Positions 52,422-61,884 are shown, counted from the stretch's first letter. The stretch: 64,000 nt of DNA from Paenibacillus sp. Soil750 (GCF_001428045.1 NZ_LMSD01000006.1:81733-145732), one strand, 5' to 3'. A program made the numbers and translations. The notes: generated by a model from the sequence alone, not told the origin.

Positions 52422-53312
52422 ATGTTGAAGAAAGCCGCCAAGACATTAATATTCGCTAGCTTGACCAGTTTACTTGTCGTGACAGGCTGCTCGAAAGATA
52501 ATGCTTCAGAATCTAGTGTAGGCAGCAGTGTGAATCACCAAATTATCGGAATTGACCCTGGTGCAGGATTAATGAAGCAGACGGATCAAGCGATGAAAGA
52601 CTATGCGCTTACCGATTGGAAATTAGTTGAAGGCTCTAGCGCAGCCATGGCGGCAGCGTTAGATAAAGCGTATAAAGCGAAGGAACCGATCATCGTGACG
52701 GGGTGGACACCTCATTGGATGTTCGCTAAGTATGATTTGAAATATCTGAATGATCCTAAGGGGGCATTTGGTAAGGATGAAGAGATTCATACGATTGCTC
52801 GCAAAGGTTTGAAGGAAGCAGCGGCGTCAGCATATGCAATGCTAGATCGATTTGAGTGGACGCCGGAGGATATGGCTGTGGTCATGTCAGCTGTGGTTGA
52901 CGGTAAGAAGCCCGAAGATGCAGCTGCAGATTGGGTTGTGGGCAATGCAAGTAAAGTGGATACTTGGGTGAAAGATCTTTCGCCAGAACAAGGTAAGAAG
53001 CTGAAATTAGCTTATGTGGCTTGGGATTCGGAGATTGCCAGCACGAATGTCGTGAAAACCGTATTGGAAATGAAGCTCGGGTATAAAGTAGAGATGCTGC
53101 AAGTTGAAGCCGGACCGATGTGGGCTGGACTTGCTGATGGAAGCGCTGATGCGATTGTGGCTGCATGGCTCCCGACTACGCATAAGGATTATTTCGAGAA
53201 GTATGCCGCTAAACTAGAAGATCTTGGTGCAAACTTAAAAGGGACCAAATTGGGTCTAGTTGTACCTGCCTATATGACAATCAGTTCTATTGAAGATTTG
53301 AAAACGAAATAG
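52422..53312 (+). CDS. opuAC: Glycine betaine-binding lipoprotein, OpuAC-like
   Basis: A 296-residue lipoprotein with lipobox VVTGC and the betaine-binding fold. Aromatic cage residues are in WTPHWMF (positions near 92) and GPMWAGLADGSADAIVAAWLP. AAAAGGAG is upstream of the ATG at 52422, two bases after the OpuAB stop. It delivers the osmoprotectant to the permease. Compared with some OpuAC proteins it is a separate rather than a fused domain. Confidence 0.93.
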   Translation: MLKKAAKTLIFASLTSLLVVTGCSKDNASESSVGSSVNHQIIGIDPGAGLMKQTDQAMKDYALTDWKLVEGSSAAMAAALDKAYKAKEPIIVTGWTPHWMFAKYDLKYLNDPKGAFGKDEEIHTIARKGLKEAAASAYAMLDRFEWTPEDMAVVMSAVVDGKKPEDAAADWVVGNASKVDTWVKDLSPEQGKKLKLAYVAWDSEIASTNVVKTVLEMKLGYKVEMLQVEAGPMWAGLADGSADAIVAAWLPTTHKDYFEKYAAKLEDLGANLKGTKLGLVVPAYMTISSIEDLKTK

Positions 53313-53330
53313 CCTAAATAGTAGAGAGAA

Positions 53331-53360
53331 GTCTATCGATAATCTTATCGATAGTCTTTT
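53331..53360 (+). terminator. Intrinsic terminator
   Basis: CTATCGATAA-TC-TTATCGATAG, a perfect ten-base stem, then TCTTTTC, ends the opuA operon. Confidence 0.8.
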
Positions 53361-53410
53361 CAAATTATAGGGGGGACAATCCCAGATAATTAGGTCATTT
53401 GGAAGTGATA

Positions 53411-53438
53411 TTTGCAGAACACGCGCATACACTATAAG
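53411..53438 (+). promoter_or_regulatory. Candidate sigma-A promoter of ndh
   Basis: TTTGCA (53411-53416), 16 bases, then TATAAG (53433-53438). Transcription would begin near 53445, placing the two palindromes at 53470-53511 inside the early transcribed region, where a bound repressor would block elongation. Confidence 0.5.
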
Positions 53439-53469
53439 AGAGTCGGTTACCGGCTCACCTTGTGAGAAG

Positions 53470-53511
53470 TTGTGATTATTTTCACAAGCGTATATGTGAT
53501 TAATTTCACAA
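53470..53511. promoter_or_regulatory. Two tandem Rex- or Fnr-type operators
   Basis: TTGTGATTATTTTCACAA (53470-53487) and ATGTGATTAATTTCACAA (53494-53511) are matching palindromes of the TTGTGA-N6-TCACAA type with centres 24 bases apart. The half-site fits both the Rex consensus and the Bacillus Fnr box. Since the next gene is an NADH dehydrogenase, and Rex controls ndh in Bacillus in response to NADH/NAD+, Rex is the more likely protein. The second site ends one base before the ribosome site region. Confidence 0.7.
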
Positions 53512-53529
53512 ACGGAGGAGTGTTGAGCA

Positions 53530-54759
53530 ATGAATAAAACCAAAATCGTCATCCTAGGCGCAGGCTATGGCGGACTTGTCACAGCAATAAGGCTGCAGAA
53601 GAAGATGCGAAGAAATGAGATGGACGTGACACTGGTCAACAAACATGACTATCACTTTATTACAACGCATCTGCATATGCCGGCTGCCGGTACGGATCAT
53701 CATGATAACGCACGCGTGACCATTTCGGACTTGATCGATGAGAGGAAGATTCGATTCGTGAAGTCGACGGTAAGAGAAATTTTGCCTAGTGATAAGAAAG
53801 TTGTGTTGGAAGATGCTACGCTTGAGTACGACTATCTCGTGGTAGGACTCGGGAGTGAGACGGAAACCTTCGGGATCCCGGGTATGCATGAATATGCCAT
53901 GTCGATCAAAAGCATTAACAGTGTCCGCTTCATTCGGCAGCACATTGAATATATGTTCGCCAAGTCCAAGGTGGCTCCGAAGCGCAAGGATTATTTGACC
54001 TTCGTCGTTGGCGGCGCGGGTTTCACGGGAACGGAGTTCGTCGGAGAGCTGGCGGATCGCATTCCTGTTTTGTGCAAAACGTATGATGTCGATCCGACAG
54101 ATGTCCGAATTTATAATGTGGAAGCTTCCTCGTCGGCGCTGCCTCCCGGGCTGCCAGTGGATTTAGTCGAATATGGGATGGAAGTGATGCGCCGCAAAGG
54201 GGTGCAATATAAGCTATCGACCGCTATCAAGGAATGCACATCGGAAGGAGTTATTCTGAGCAATGGCGAGTTCATTCGTGCAGGCACGGTAGTCTGGTCG
54301 GGAGGGATACGCGGTAATTCGCTGCTGCAGGAAGCGGGTTTCGAGGTTCAGCGGGGACGGGTGAAAGTGGATAGCTGCTTGCGCTCCTATCAGTTCCCGG
54401 AGATTTTCATTACGGGCGATTGCTCCATCGTCACGAGTCCAGAGGGTACACCCTATCCGGCCAATGCGCAGATTGCTGTCCAACAAGGCTATAATGCAGC
54501 TAGGAATCTCATCCAGATGGTTCGAGGCAAAGAGATGAAGCCATTTGTCTATGATTTCAAAGGCACGGTAGCAACCTTGGGGCGCGGTGAAGCCGTTGGT
54601 TTACTCAAAGTTAAGAAAGTGAAAGGCCGCTTGGCCTTATTTATCAAAAAAATGATCGATGCCCGTTACCTATATCTTATCGGAGGCATTCCACTCGTTT
54701 GGAAGAAAATGATTTGGAAGCAGAAGTCCACGACTCGTAATTATCATGTGCCGAATTAA
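53530..54759 (+). CDS. ndh: Type II NADH dehydrogenase-like FAD oxidoreductase
   Basis: A 409-residue two-dinucleotide-fold flavoprotein: FAD site KIVILGAGYGGLVTAIRLQ (about 5-23), NAD(P) site VVGGAGFTGTEFVGEL (about 160), GDCSIV in the FAD-binding C-terminal part, and a C-terminal membrane-association segment. Type II NADH:quinone reductases feed electrons from NADH to menaquinone without proton pumping. GGAGGAG precedes the ATG. Two Rex- or Fnr-like operators upstream suggest redox control. Related YutJ/YumB proteins cannot be excluded. Confidence 0.88.
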   Translation: MNKTKIVILGAGYGGLVTAIRLQKKMRRNEMDVTLVNKHDYHFITTHLHMPAAGTDHHDNARVTISDLIDERKIRFVKSTVREILPSDKKVVLEDATLEYDYLVVGLGSETETFGIPGMHEYAMSIKSINSVRFIRQHIEYMFAKSKVAPKRKDYLTFVVGGAGFTGTEFVGELADRIPVLCKTYDVDPTDVRIYNVEASSSALPPGLPVDLVEYGMEVMRRKGVQYKLSTAIKECTSEGVILSNGEFIRAGTVVWSGGIRGNSLLQEAGFEVQRGRVKVDSCLRSYQFPEIFITGDCSIVTSPEGTPYPANAQIAVQQGYNAARNLIQMVRGKEMKPFVYDFKGTVATLGRGEAVGLLKVKKVKGRLALFIKKMIDARYLYLIGGIPLVWKKMIWKQKSTTRNYHVPN

Positions 54760-54773
54760 CGCGCGTATAACGT

Positions 54774-54813
54774 AAAATCCCCTTCAAGTAGACACTTGGA
54801 GGGGATTTTTTAT
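54774..54813. terminator. Intrinsic terminator
   Basis: AAAATCCCCTTCAAGT pairs with ACTTGGAGGGGATTTT around an AGAC loop, followed by TTAT. It separates ndh from the convergent regulator at 54824. Confidence 0.85.
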
Positions 54814-54823
54814 CTAGTACCCA

Positions 54824-57124
54824 CTAACTATAGCTATTGGATCGATACTGGCTCGGAGACACGCCTTCACGTTTGCGAAAAGCTCGCGAAAAATTATTCT
54901 CATCCACAAATCCAACCTGCTCAACAATTTCCTTAATGGAAAGATGAGTGGTTTCGAGTAACTCTTTGGCTTTCTCAATACGAATTTTCGAGACATATTG
55001 CATTAAGGGAAGACCATTTTTATTTTTGAAATAGCGTGTGACATAGGATGGTGTAAGGGATAGCTCTTCAGCAACGGTAGATAGGCTTAGATTATAGTCC
55101 ATATAATTCTGGGAAACGTACTCTAACATAGCCGCATATAAGCGATTATTATTGGCATCTTCACCTAAGCTGTCTTGAATGCTGCGTGCCGCATCAAGTA
55201 GACTAGTGCAAGCTTCTGAAACAGTTTTGGACTGGAATTCTGCAAGCGATTCTAGTTTGTATTTGATCGCTTCGCGGTGGGACAGCGGAATATTATTGAC
55301 GAGTTGGTTTAATGTGAAAATGATTTGTTGAAACGTTAGGCGGAATGTTGGAGCATCCTCCAGCCGAGTAAATCGTTCTTCCATCTCTTGGATTAGCAGT
55401 TGCAGATCCTCTGAGTTCTTGGAGCAGACCACAGCATGGAGTGCATCTGCTGAGTCAGAAATTTGCTGCTTATCGATCGTCGTATGCTCGATTTTCTGCT
55501 GAGACCACTCAGAAGGAGTGATGATGGATTGTTTACCAGCAAAAATCCGATATTCAGCAAGCGATGTTGCCGAGTTGAAAGATTGATGCAAGTCATTCGT
55601 AGGTTGAGGTTCTCCTACCATACAGGATAGGGAGAGGGCAAAATGCCTATTCATGAACGCGATGATTTGCTCGGAAAAAGCACGACTGCGAGCTTCCCAT
55701 TGATCTGCAAATTCGTTATTCCACGAAACAATACCCACAATGCCATTATCGATAGCCAAATCTAGCGCATAATTGACGCCATGTACACCTGATAAATTTT
55801 CAAAAACGTTGCAAATCGTATATTTCATCAACCACTGTTCACTAAGCGGCTCTTTACTTATCTTTGCATTGTAATCGTCAAAAATAATGACAAGTACACT
55901 GCTTGTATGCCGTGTATCAAATAGTTGATGAAGGGCGCTTCGGTTATCCTGCGTCGTATTGTCTACGTTCAACTTCCCCATTAATACGGCAAGCAGCAGC
56001 TGGTTCCTCGTTAAAACCTCCTGATTATGCATCATATTGGACAAATGGATGCTCTCATCTCTCATCTGCTCGATGTAGCGAGTAAGTTGGTCTAATTCAT
56101 CGGTATTGCCTTTCGTCAACTTGTCCGATGGCAAGGTAGGGAAACGGCTGGATAACTCTTGGATCGGTTGATAACTCTTGCGTGCAGACCTGAAACAAAG
56201 CACAATCCCTAAAGCAAGCGATATGAGAAATATAGTTAGTGAAACCGTGAGTGCCACATCATATTCGTGAAAATAGTCACTACGGCGAATGGCGTTCACC
56301 ACATGAATGTTCTGTTTTGACGACGTTTCCTGCATGAAGAGATAGCCTGGGATTCGTGCTTTCGAGTTTTTCGCTGCTATGGCAAGTTCACCCCACGCTA
56401 GATCAGAAGATCCTTTTACATACAGGAAAGGCATGTTGGATTGGTCAAAGGCAATCAGGCTGCTGCCACTGTCAATGGTTTGTTGGAAATTACTTACCAG
56501 GGCCGGATAGTTCAGTTTGTAGATCATAATCCCACTCGAAAAGGGTGTGCTGTCAAGCGGAACTAGGAGAAGCAGAACTTGTTCCTTGCCGTCAGGATTA
56601 TTTTCATTGGCTAGTGAGGACAGAAGTATGGGTGATCTTAGCTGCTCCAACTTGCTCTGTAAAATGTCTGGCGAAATTCGGCCATCGCTGACGAGCCGGC
56701 CATAGCTCTCAGGTGAGTAAATTCCCGTATCGGTAAAAATCGTATTTTTAAGCGAGCTGTAGGCTGTGTTTCGATAGAACAAACCAATGGAATCAAGATC
56801 AGCAGACAGCGCCTTTAACTTTTCAAGTTCATCGGCAATGACATACGGATATTGTAAGGACTCTTGTAATTGATAGGGAAGCAGTTTGGTATCCCGTGAC
56901 AAGGTTAACGTCAATTTCTGTAAGTCTAATATGCGTGTATCCAGCAAACTGGTCGTATTGGCCATAGAACGTTGGGTATTATCCATCAGCCGATTATAGG
57001 TATTTGATAGTGAAATGATATTGGTAACTAAGAATAACAGACCGGTTACGGCCAGAATCAGAAGGTGCCCTAGAAGAAATTTTCGATAGAGCTTGGACTG
57101 AATCGCTTTCCGCAATATAAACAC
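54824..57124 (-). CDS. Membrane-bound AraC-type regulator with extracellular sensor
   Basis: A 766-residue protein: helix about 18-40, an extracellular dCache-like domain (about 45-290), a second helix (VALTVSLTIFLISLALGIVLCF), a cytoplasmic region, and a C-terminal AraC-type DNA-binding pair (LSLSTVAEELSLTPSYVTRYFKN, IKEIVEQVGFVDENNFSRAFR). It resembles the YesS/YtdP group, which sense sugar and bind DNA as one polypeptide without phosphotransfer. It is divergent from the sugar importer at 57403-60941, its probable target. A strong promoter for the importer lies at 57293-57321. Confidence 0.9.
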   Translation of the reverse strand: MFILRKAIQSKLYRKFLLGHLLILAVTGLLFLVTNIISLSNTYNRLMDNTQRSMANTTSLLDTRILDLQKLTLTLSRDTKLLPYQLQESLQYPYVIADELEKLKALSADLDSIGLFYRNTAYSSLKNTIFTDTGIYSPESYGRLVSDGRISPDILQSKLEQLRSPILLSSLANENNPDGKEQVLLLLVPLDSTPFSSGIMIYKLNYPALVSNFQQTIDSGSSLIAFDQSNMPFLYVKGSSDLAWGELAIAAKNSKARIPGYLFMQETSSKQNIHVVNAIRRSDYFHEYDVALTVSLTIFLISLALGIVLCFRSARKSYQPIQELSSRFPTLPSDKLTKGNTDELDQLTRYIEQMRDESIHLSNMMHNQEVLTRNQLLLAVLMGKLNVDNTTQDNRSALHQLFDTRHTSSVLVIIFDDYNAKISKEPLSEQWLMKYTICNVFENLSGVHGVNYALDLAIDNGIVGIVSWNNEFADQWEARSRAFSEQIIAFMNRHFALSLSCMVGEPQPTNDLHQSFNSATSLAEYRIFAGKQSIITPSEWSQQKIEHTTIDKQQISDSADALHAVVCSKNSEDLQLLIQEMEERFTRLEDAPTFRLTFQQIIFTLNQLVNNIPLSHREAIKYKLESLAEFQSKTVSEACTSLLDAARSIQDSLGEDANNNRLYAAMLEYVSQNYMDYNLSLSTVAEELSLTPSYVTRYFKNKNGLPLMQYVSKIRIEKAKELLETTHLSIKEIVEQVGFVDENNFSRAFRKREGVSPSQYRSNSYS

Positions 57125-57292
57125 ATCCTCTGGTCGAATAGGTCTTGATTTCTTACGAGTATATAAATTTTGCGCTATGTTATCAATTCATGGCAGGCAA
57201 AAAGCTGAAAATTGACTAGGTATTGAGAAAAATGCAGGGTGCCATTGATGCGTTAAAACCGTTTTTTGCTGCGAAAAGCCGATTATCAATTG

Positions 57293-57359
57293 TTGTAGGA
57301 GGTTCCGAATTTATTTATACTCGGAGCCATAGGAAATCGATTCAGGCGCCGAATCGATT
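57293..57359 (+). promoter_or_regulatory. Importer promoter with a perfect inverted repeat at the start site
   Basis: TTGTAG (57293-57298), 17 bases, then TATACT (57316-57321) is a good sigma-A-like promoter. Directly downstream, AATCGATTC (57335-57343) and GAATCGATT (57351-57359) form a perfect nine-base inverted repeat with a seven-base spacer, at about +7 to +31. It would act as an operator or a 5' hairpin. Confidence 0.55.
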
Positions 57360-57402
57360 CTGAGTGTCAACTTTTCTATCGTTCGACGAAGGAGGCAGCT
57401 AT

Positions 57403-58350
57403 ATGACTGCGAAGACCAAGGCTGCACATGCACCCCTACCTAGGTCTAAACCGAGAAGGTTTGGGTTGCAAAACAATTGGGATTATCTCATCTTTGTTAT
57501 CCCCGTTGTCCTTTATTTTCTTATTTTCTGCTACGGACCTATGTATGGTGTACAACTGGCATTCAAACGCTTCAATCCGATCCATGGAATCATGGGCAGT
57601 CCTTGGATTGGTTTGGATAACTTTGAAAGGCTTTTCAATTCATTTCAGTTTTATCGCATTGTTAAGAACACGCTGGTTATCAATCTATTTAAAACGCTGA
57701 TCAGTTTTCCTATTCCAATTATGCTTGCCCTCATGTTCAATGAGATGAGAAAAGAGAGATTGAAGAAGACGCTGCAGACGATCACTTATGCACCGTACTT
57801 CATCTCGACGGTCGTCTTTGTCGGCATTATCAATTTATTTCTCGGCGGGGAAAATGGGTACTTGAATCATTTGCTGGGGATGATCGGAATTGAATCGATT
57901 CCTTTTTTAACTAGTCCGGACTACTTTCCTGGTGTCTATATCGGTTCTGACATCTGGCGGAATAGTGGTTGGAATTCAATTATTTTTATCGCGGCGTTAG
58001 CGGCTGTAGATCCACAACTGCATGAAGCAGCGCAAATCGATGGGGCTAGTCGGTGGAAGCGGATGATTCATGTGAATCTACCGTGTATTATGCCGGTCAT
58101 TGTCATTCAATTTATTTTGCTCATGGGGAAAATGATGACTCTCAGCTACGAGCGTATTCTTCTTATGCAAAATAGCTTGAACATGGAAACCTCAGAGGTT
58201 ATTTCCACTTACGCTTATAAGACGGGTTTGATCAATATGGATTATGGATTCTCAACCGCTGTGGGTCTCTTTAACAATGTCATCAACATCATTTTGCTGC
58301 TTGCGGCCAACAAGATTGCCAAACGATATAGCAGCAGCAGTCTGTTCTAA
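57403..58350 (+). CDS. lplB: LplB-type carbohydrate ABC transporter permease
   Basis: A 315-residue permease with six helices, EAA loop PQLHEAAQIDGASRWKRMIH followed by VNLP, and the MYGVQLAFKRFNPIHGIMGSPWIGL N-terminal segment. I start at MTAKTKA (57403) because GGAGG lies eight bases upstream; the longer frame to 57364 has no site. It is the first gene of the second sugar importer, controlled by the divergent membrane AraC protein. It has no linked ATPase. Confidence 0.92.
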   Translation: MTAKTKAAHAPLPRSKPRRFGLQNNWDYLIFVIPVVLYFLIFCYGPMYGVQLAFKRFNPIHGIMGSPWIGLDNFERLFNSFQFYRIVKNTLVINLFKTLISFPIPIMLALMFNEMRKERLKKTLQTITYAPYFISTVVFVGIINLFLGGENGYLNHLLGMIGIESIPFLTSPDYFPGVYIGSDIWRNSGWNSIIFIAALAAVDPQLHEAAQIDGASRWKRMIHVNLPCIMPVIVIQFILLMGKMMTLSYERILLMQNSLNMETSEVISTYAYKTGLINMDYGFSTAVGLFNNVINIILLLAANKIAKRYSSSSLF

Positions 58351-58364
58351 AAGGAGAGGTGAAC

Positions 58365-59267
58365 ATGGAGGTCGTTTCCCACAAAATTCGAGAGTCTAAC
58401 GGAGATCGGATATTTCTGGCGATTACTTATGTACTTATCGGGATTCTTGTGTTAATTGTGCTTTACCCGCTGATCTATGTCGTTAGTGCCTCATTCAGTG
58501 ATCCCAAACTGGTGATTGCAGGCAAAATCGGGCTGATCCCGAGTGGATTTAACGTTGAAGCCTACCGACGGGTTTTTACGAATACGGAAATATGGATTGG
58601 TTATCGGAATACGCTGCTTTACACGACCGTAGGAACGCTAGTCAATATTTCATTGACCATGATGGGGGCCTATCCGTTGTCACGCAAAAATTTCCGATGG
58701 CGCCGCGGGCTTATGATATTCTTCACCATTACGATGTTTTTCAGCAGCGGTATGATCCCCATGTACCTGCTCGTTAAGAATTTGGGACTTTATAATTCGA
58801 TGTGGGCATTAATATTGCCAACGGCGATCAGTGTATACAATATGATTGTTGCCAGGACGTTCTTGGAAACCAACATTGATGAGCAACTCTATGAATCGGC
58901 CTATATGGATGGCAGTGGCAACATCAGATCGTTTTTCTCCATCGTGCTGCCCCTGAGTGCGCCGATCATGGCTGTTCTTGTGTTATTTTATGCCGTGTAT
59001 CATTGGAATTCCTATTTCGAGGCGATGATCTATTTGAAGGAACGTTCGCTGTATCCGCTGCAACTCTTCCTGCGGGAAATTCTAGTGATGAATCAGTCGG
59101 ATAACGTGATGATGGATTCGATTGAGATGGATACAAGCAAATTTCTCGTTGCGGAAGGTGTCAAATATGCCGTTATTATCGTATCCAGCGGACCGATTCT
59201 TATGTTGTATCCATTCCTTCAGAAGTATTTCGTTAAAGGGATGATGATTGGTGCTCTTAAAGGTTAA
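58365..59267 (+). CDS. ytcP: YtcP-type carbohydrate ABC transporter permease
   Basis: A 300-residue permease with six helices, EAA loop EQLYESAYMDGSGNIRSFFS followed by IVLPLS and the family ending PFLQKYFVKGMMIGALKG. I start at the ATG at 58365 after AAGGAGAGG; an in-frame GTG two codons earlier is possible. It pairs with the preceding LplB-type permease. Confidence 0.92.
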   Translation: MEVVSHKIRESNGDRIFLAITYVLIGILVLIVLYPLIYVVSASFSDPKLVIAGKIGLIPSGFNVEAYRRVFTNTEIWIGYRNTLLYTTVGTLVNISLTMMGAYPLSRKNFRWRRGLMIFFTITMFFSSGMIPMYLLVKNLGLYNSMWALILPTAISVYNMIVARTFLETNIDEQLYESAYMDGSGNIRSFFSIVLPLSAPIMAVLVLFYAVYHWNSYFEAMIYLKERSLYPLQLFLREILVMNQSDNVMMDSIEMDTSKFLVAEGVKYAVIIVSSGPILMLYPFLQKYFVKGMMIGALKG

Positions 59268-59300
59268 TGTGGTTAATAATGAAGGAGATGACTAACGAAT

Positions 59301-60941
59301 ATGAAAAGAAAATTAGTCTTACTGACAGCTGCCATGCTAATTACATCGATTCCAGTACTAAGTGCTTGCAGCGATAAAGATAAAGGGACAGAGCCCGTTG
59401 CAACCGGTGCGAATAAAACAAGTGCTAACATTACTAAGACAGGTATGCCGATTGCTAGTGAGCCAGTTCAATTAAAAGGTCTGGTCTCCAAATATGAGCT
59501 GGTCAAGGATTGGAACGAGCATAAAGGCTTGAAAAATTATGAAGCGAAATCGAATGTTGTCATAAAATGGGATACGGTACCGCAAAATGCCTTTGATGAG
59601 CGCAGAAATCTGATGTTTGCCTCCAATGATCTGCCAGACTTTGTCATGCGGGCGAATTTGTCGCCGCAATTGATTACTTCTTACGCAGCAGCGGGTCAGA
59701 TTATCCCGTTGGACCCTTTGATTGATGCCGGCTATGCGCCGAATCTGGCAGCACTTATGAAAGAAAATGACGGGATTCGCAAATCGATTACTTCGGCTGA
59801 CGGCCATATTTACTCGCTTCCGAATATTAGTGAAGCGGATGGACGTATTTCTTCCTCGTGGATTAATAAGAAGTGGTTGGACAAGCTTGGGCTTCAAATG
59901 CCGACAACAACGGACGAGTTTTATAAAGTGTTGAAAGCATTTAAGGAGCAGGACCCTAACGGGAATGGCAAAGCAGATGAAGTTCCGATCTCAGGGTACA
60001 AAGAGGGCAATAAGAACTACGGTGATCAATTTATTAGATCGTTCTATGGCAGCTGGGGATTCGGAGCGAATTCCGGGATCATCGCACCTTTCATGGATGT
60101 CGATAACCAGGGCAAAGTTCGTTATATCGCAACGGACAATACCTTCAAAGACATGATCACCTTCTTTAATAAGCTCTGGCAGGAAGGATTAATCGATAAA
60201 GAAATTTTATCGCAGGATATGAAGCAGGAGATTGCTAAGGTTGATGATGAGCGAGTCGGCTATGTAGCGAAAGGTAACAACAATTTGTGGATGGGCAAAA
60301 ATCGGAATAATTACGTCCAGAACCCTGTCTTGAAAGGTATCGACGGTAAAGTGTATTGGACGGGCATCTCCCCGAAAGTCCGTGACTTAGGTTCATTCGT
60401 TATTACGAGCAAAAACCCGAACCCGGCAGCAACACTGCGCTGGGGAGATTATTTCCTGAGTGAAGAAGGGACGGCTCTGGCTCGACTTGGTATCGAAGGA
60501 GTTACTTATACGATCGGCAGCGATGGTTTTTATAAGTTAAAGGACGAATTTGCGAAAAATCCGAATGGACTCACAGTGGATGAGGCGCTCTCGGAATATA
60601 CGATTTTCCAAGGTGGCGGCATTCCACAGCGCGTGACGCAAAAGGTTGACCAAAGTGCTGCTGTTCTACCAGAAATGATTGCGAATAAAGATGTCATTCG
60701 TCCTAACTTGGTGCCTGACGCGAAGTTGATGATTCCTACTTTTACCGAAAAAGAGAATATCGAATTAAGCTCATATGCAACGGATATCGAAGCTTATGCA
60801 GATGAGAATATTGTTAAATTTATTACTGGAGCTAAACCGCTTAGCGAATGGGATAAATATGTAAGCACGTTAAATAAAATGCAGCTTGATAAATATCTGG
60901 CGATCTATCAAGCAGCGTATGACCGCTGGAATCAGAAGTAA
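59301..60941 (+). CDS. Extracellular solute-binding lipoprotein (carbohydrate)
   Basis: A 546-residue lipoprotein with lipobox VLSAC near residues 18-22 and a family-1 solute-binding fold (NDLPDFVMRANLSPQLITSYAAAGQIIPLDPLI). It captures the sugar for the two permeases just upstream. GAAGGAG precedes the ATG. It is larger than the typical 430-residue sugar-binding protein, as is usual for the LplA/YtcQ group. Confidence 0.92.
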   Translation: MKRKLVLLTAAMLITSIPVLSACSDKDKGTEPVATGANKTSANITKTGMPIASEPVQLKGLVSKYELVKDWNEHKGLKNYEAKSNVVIKWDTVPQNAFDERRNLMFASNDLPDFVMRANLSPQLITSYAAAGQIIPLDPLIDAGYAPNLAALMKENDGIRKSITSADGHIYSLPNISEADGRISSSWINKKWLDKLGLQMPTTTDEFYKVLKAFKEQDPNGNGKADEVPISGYKEGNKNYGDQFIRSFYGSWGFGANSGIIAPFMDVDNQGKVRYIATDNTFKDMITFFNKLWQEGLIDKEILSQDMKQEIAKVDDERVGYVAKGNNNLWMGKNRNNYVQNPVLKGIDGKVYWTGISPKVRDLGSFVITSKNPNPAATLRWGDYFLSEEGTALARLGIEGVTYTIGSDGFYKLKDEFAKNPNGLTVDEALSEYTIFQGGGIPQRVTQKVDQSAAVLPEMIANKDVIRPNLVPDAKLMIPTFTEKENIELSSYATDIEAYADENIVKFITGAKPLSEWDKYVSTLNKMQLDKYLAIYQAAYDRWNQK

Positions 60942-60967
60942 TCAGCGTATAGTAGGAGGGATTAACG

Positions 60968-61825
60968 ATGAGATTTTACGGCACAAGCGCAGCCGAGGGC
61001 ATACCGAATCCATTCTGCTCCTGTTCTGTGTGTAACAACGCACGGGAGGTAGGAGGGACAGAGATACGCCGACGTTCGATGTTCCGAATCAATGAGCAGA
61101 TGTGTATTGATTTAGGCGCGGATTCTTTTCAACAAGCGATTGAATATGGCGACTTTACCAAGCTTCGGCATGTCTTAGTGAGTCATACCCATGAAGACCA
61201 TTTCAACTATATGATGATGAATGTTCGAAATATGTCGATAGAACGATTGAAGGAGCCGCTGCATTTCTACTTTACAGATCAGGCCTACGAAATCGTTGAA
61301 TTCTATCGTCAAAGCCGACCGATCATGAAAGGTATGACTTCCGATTTGGAAGCGCGCGGCGTAGTGGCCTTTCATAAGCTGGCGTTTAACGAATCGGTGA
61401 CCATCGCTGGCATGAAAGTAACGCCGCTACGTGGGAATCATTTGGGCAATATGGGGGAAAGCTGTGCGAACTACCTGATTCAGAACGAGGATGGTCAGAA
61501 GCTTTACTACGGCGTGGATACAGGCTGGTACTTGCCGGAAACATTCAAGGAGCTGGAGAATGCTTCCCTTGATGTGCTGATTAGTGAATGCACCTTTGGG
61601 TTGACTAGCGGCCGGGGCCTCCATCCAAACGGACATTTGGACGCCTTTAGCTGTATGGAGCTATTCCGCAAACTGTTAGCACAAGGGACGTTACATGCTA
61701 ACTCTCGCATTTATCTTACGCATATTAACCACTTTACCTCTACACATGCAGATCTAGTAGGCTGGATTCAGGAACAGCAATTCCCATGCCCGATTACGGT
61801 CGCATGGGATGGCATGATCATTTAA
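60968..61825 (+). CDS. PhnP-like metallo-beta-lactamase-fold hydrolase
   Basis: A 285-residue metal-dependent hydrolase: GTSAAEGIPNPFCSCSVC at the start (the Cys-rich site of PhnP-type enzymes), then HTHEDH (metal-binding, about residues 76-81), and GNHLG and GVDTGWYLPE later. PhnP relatives cleave cyclic phosphodiesters or similar bonds. It lies 26 bases after the sugar-binding protein gene, with GGAGGG upstream, and is followed by a terminator, so it is in the importer operon. Its likely role is processing a phosphorylated product of the imported sugar, which is inference. Confidence 0.8.
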   Translation: MRFYGTSAAEGIPNPFCSCSVCNNAREVGGTEIRRRSMFRINEQMCIDLGADSFQQAIEYGDFTKLRHVLVSHTHEDHFNYMMMNVRNMSIERLKEPLHFYFTDQAYEIVEFYRQSRPIMKGMTSDLEARGVVAFHKLAFNESVTIAGMKVTPLRGNHLGNMGESCANYLIQNEDGQKLYYGVDTGWYLPETFKELENASLDVLISECTFGLTSGRGLHPNGHLDAFSCMELFRKLLAQGTLHANSRIYLTHINHFTSTHADLVGWIQEQQFPCPITVAWDGMII

Positions 61826-61830
61826 ACGGA

Positions 61831-61866
61831 AAGAGCGACCTCCATCATACGGAGGTCGCTCTTTTT
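61831..61866. terminator. Intrinsic terminator
   Basis: AAGAGCGACCTCC pairs perfectly with GGAGGTCGCTCTT around an ATCATAC loop, then TTTTC. It ends the importer operon and lies before the convergent MFS gene. Confidence 0.9.
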
Positions 61867-61884
61867 CTATCGTGGAACGAGCAT

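Noticed and set aside
51589..53312. Choline-specific OpuB/OpuC importer
   Set aside because: The separate permease with the OpuAB-type layout and the betaine-type OpuAC protein fit OpuA better; substrate preference is nonetheless not proven.
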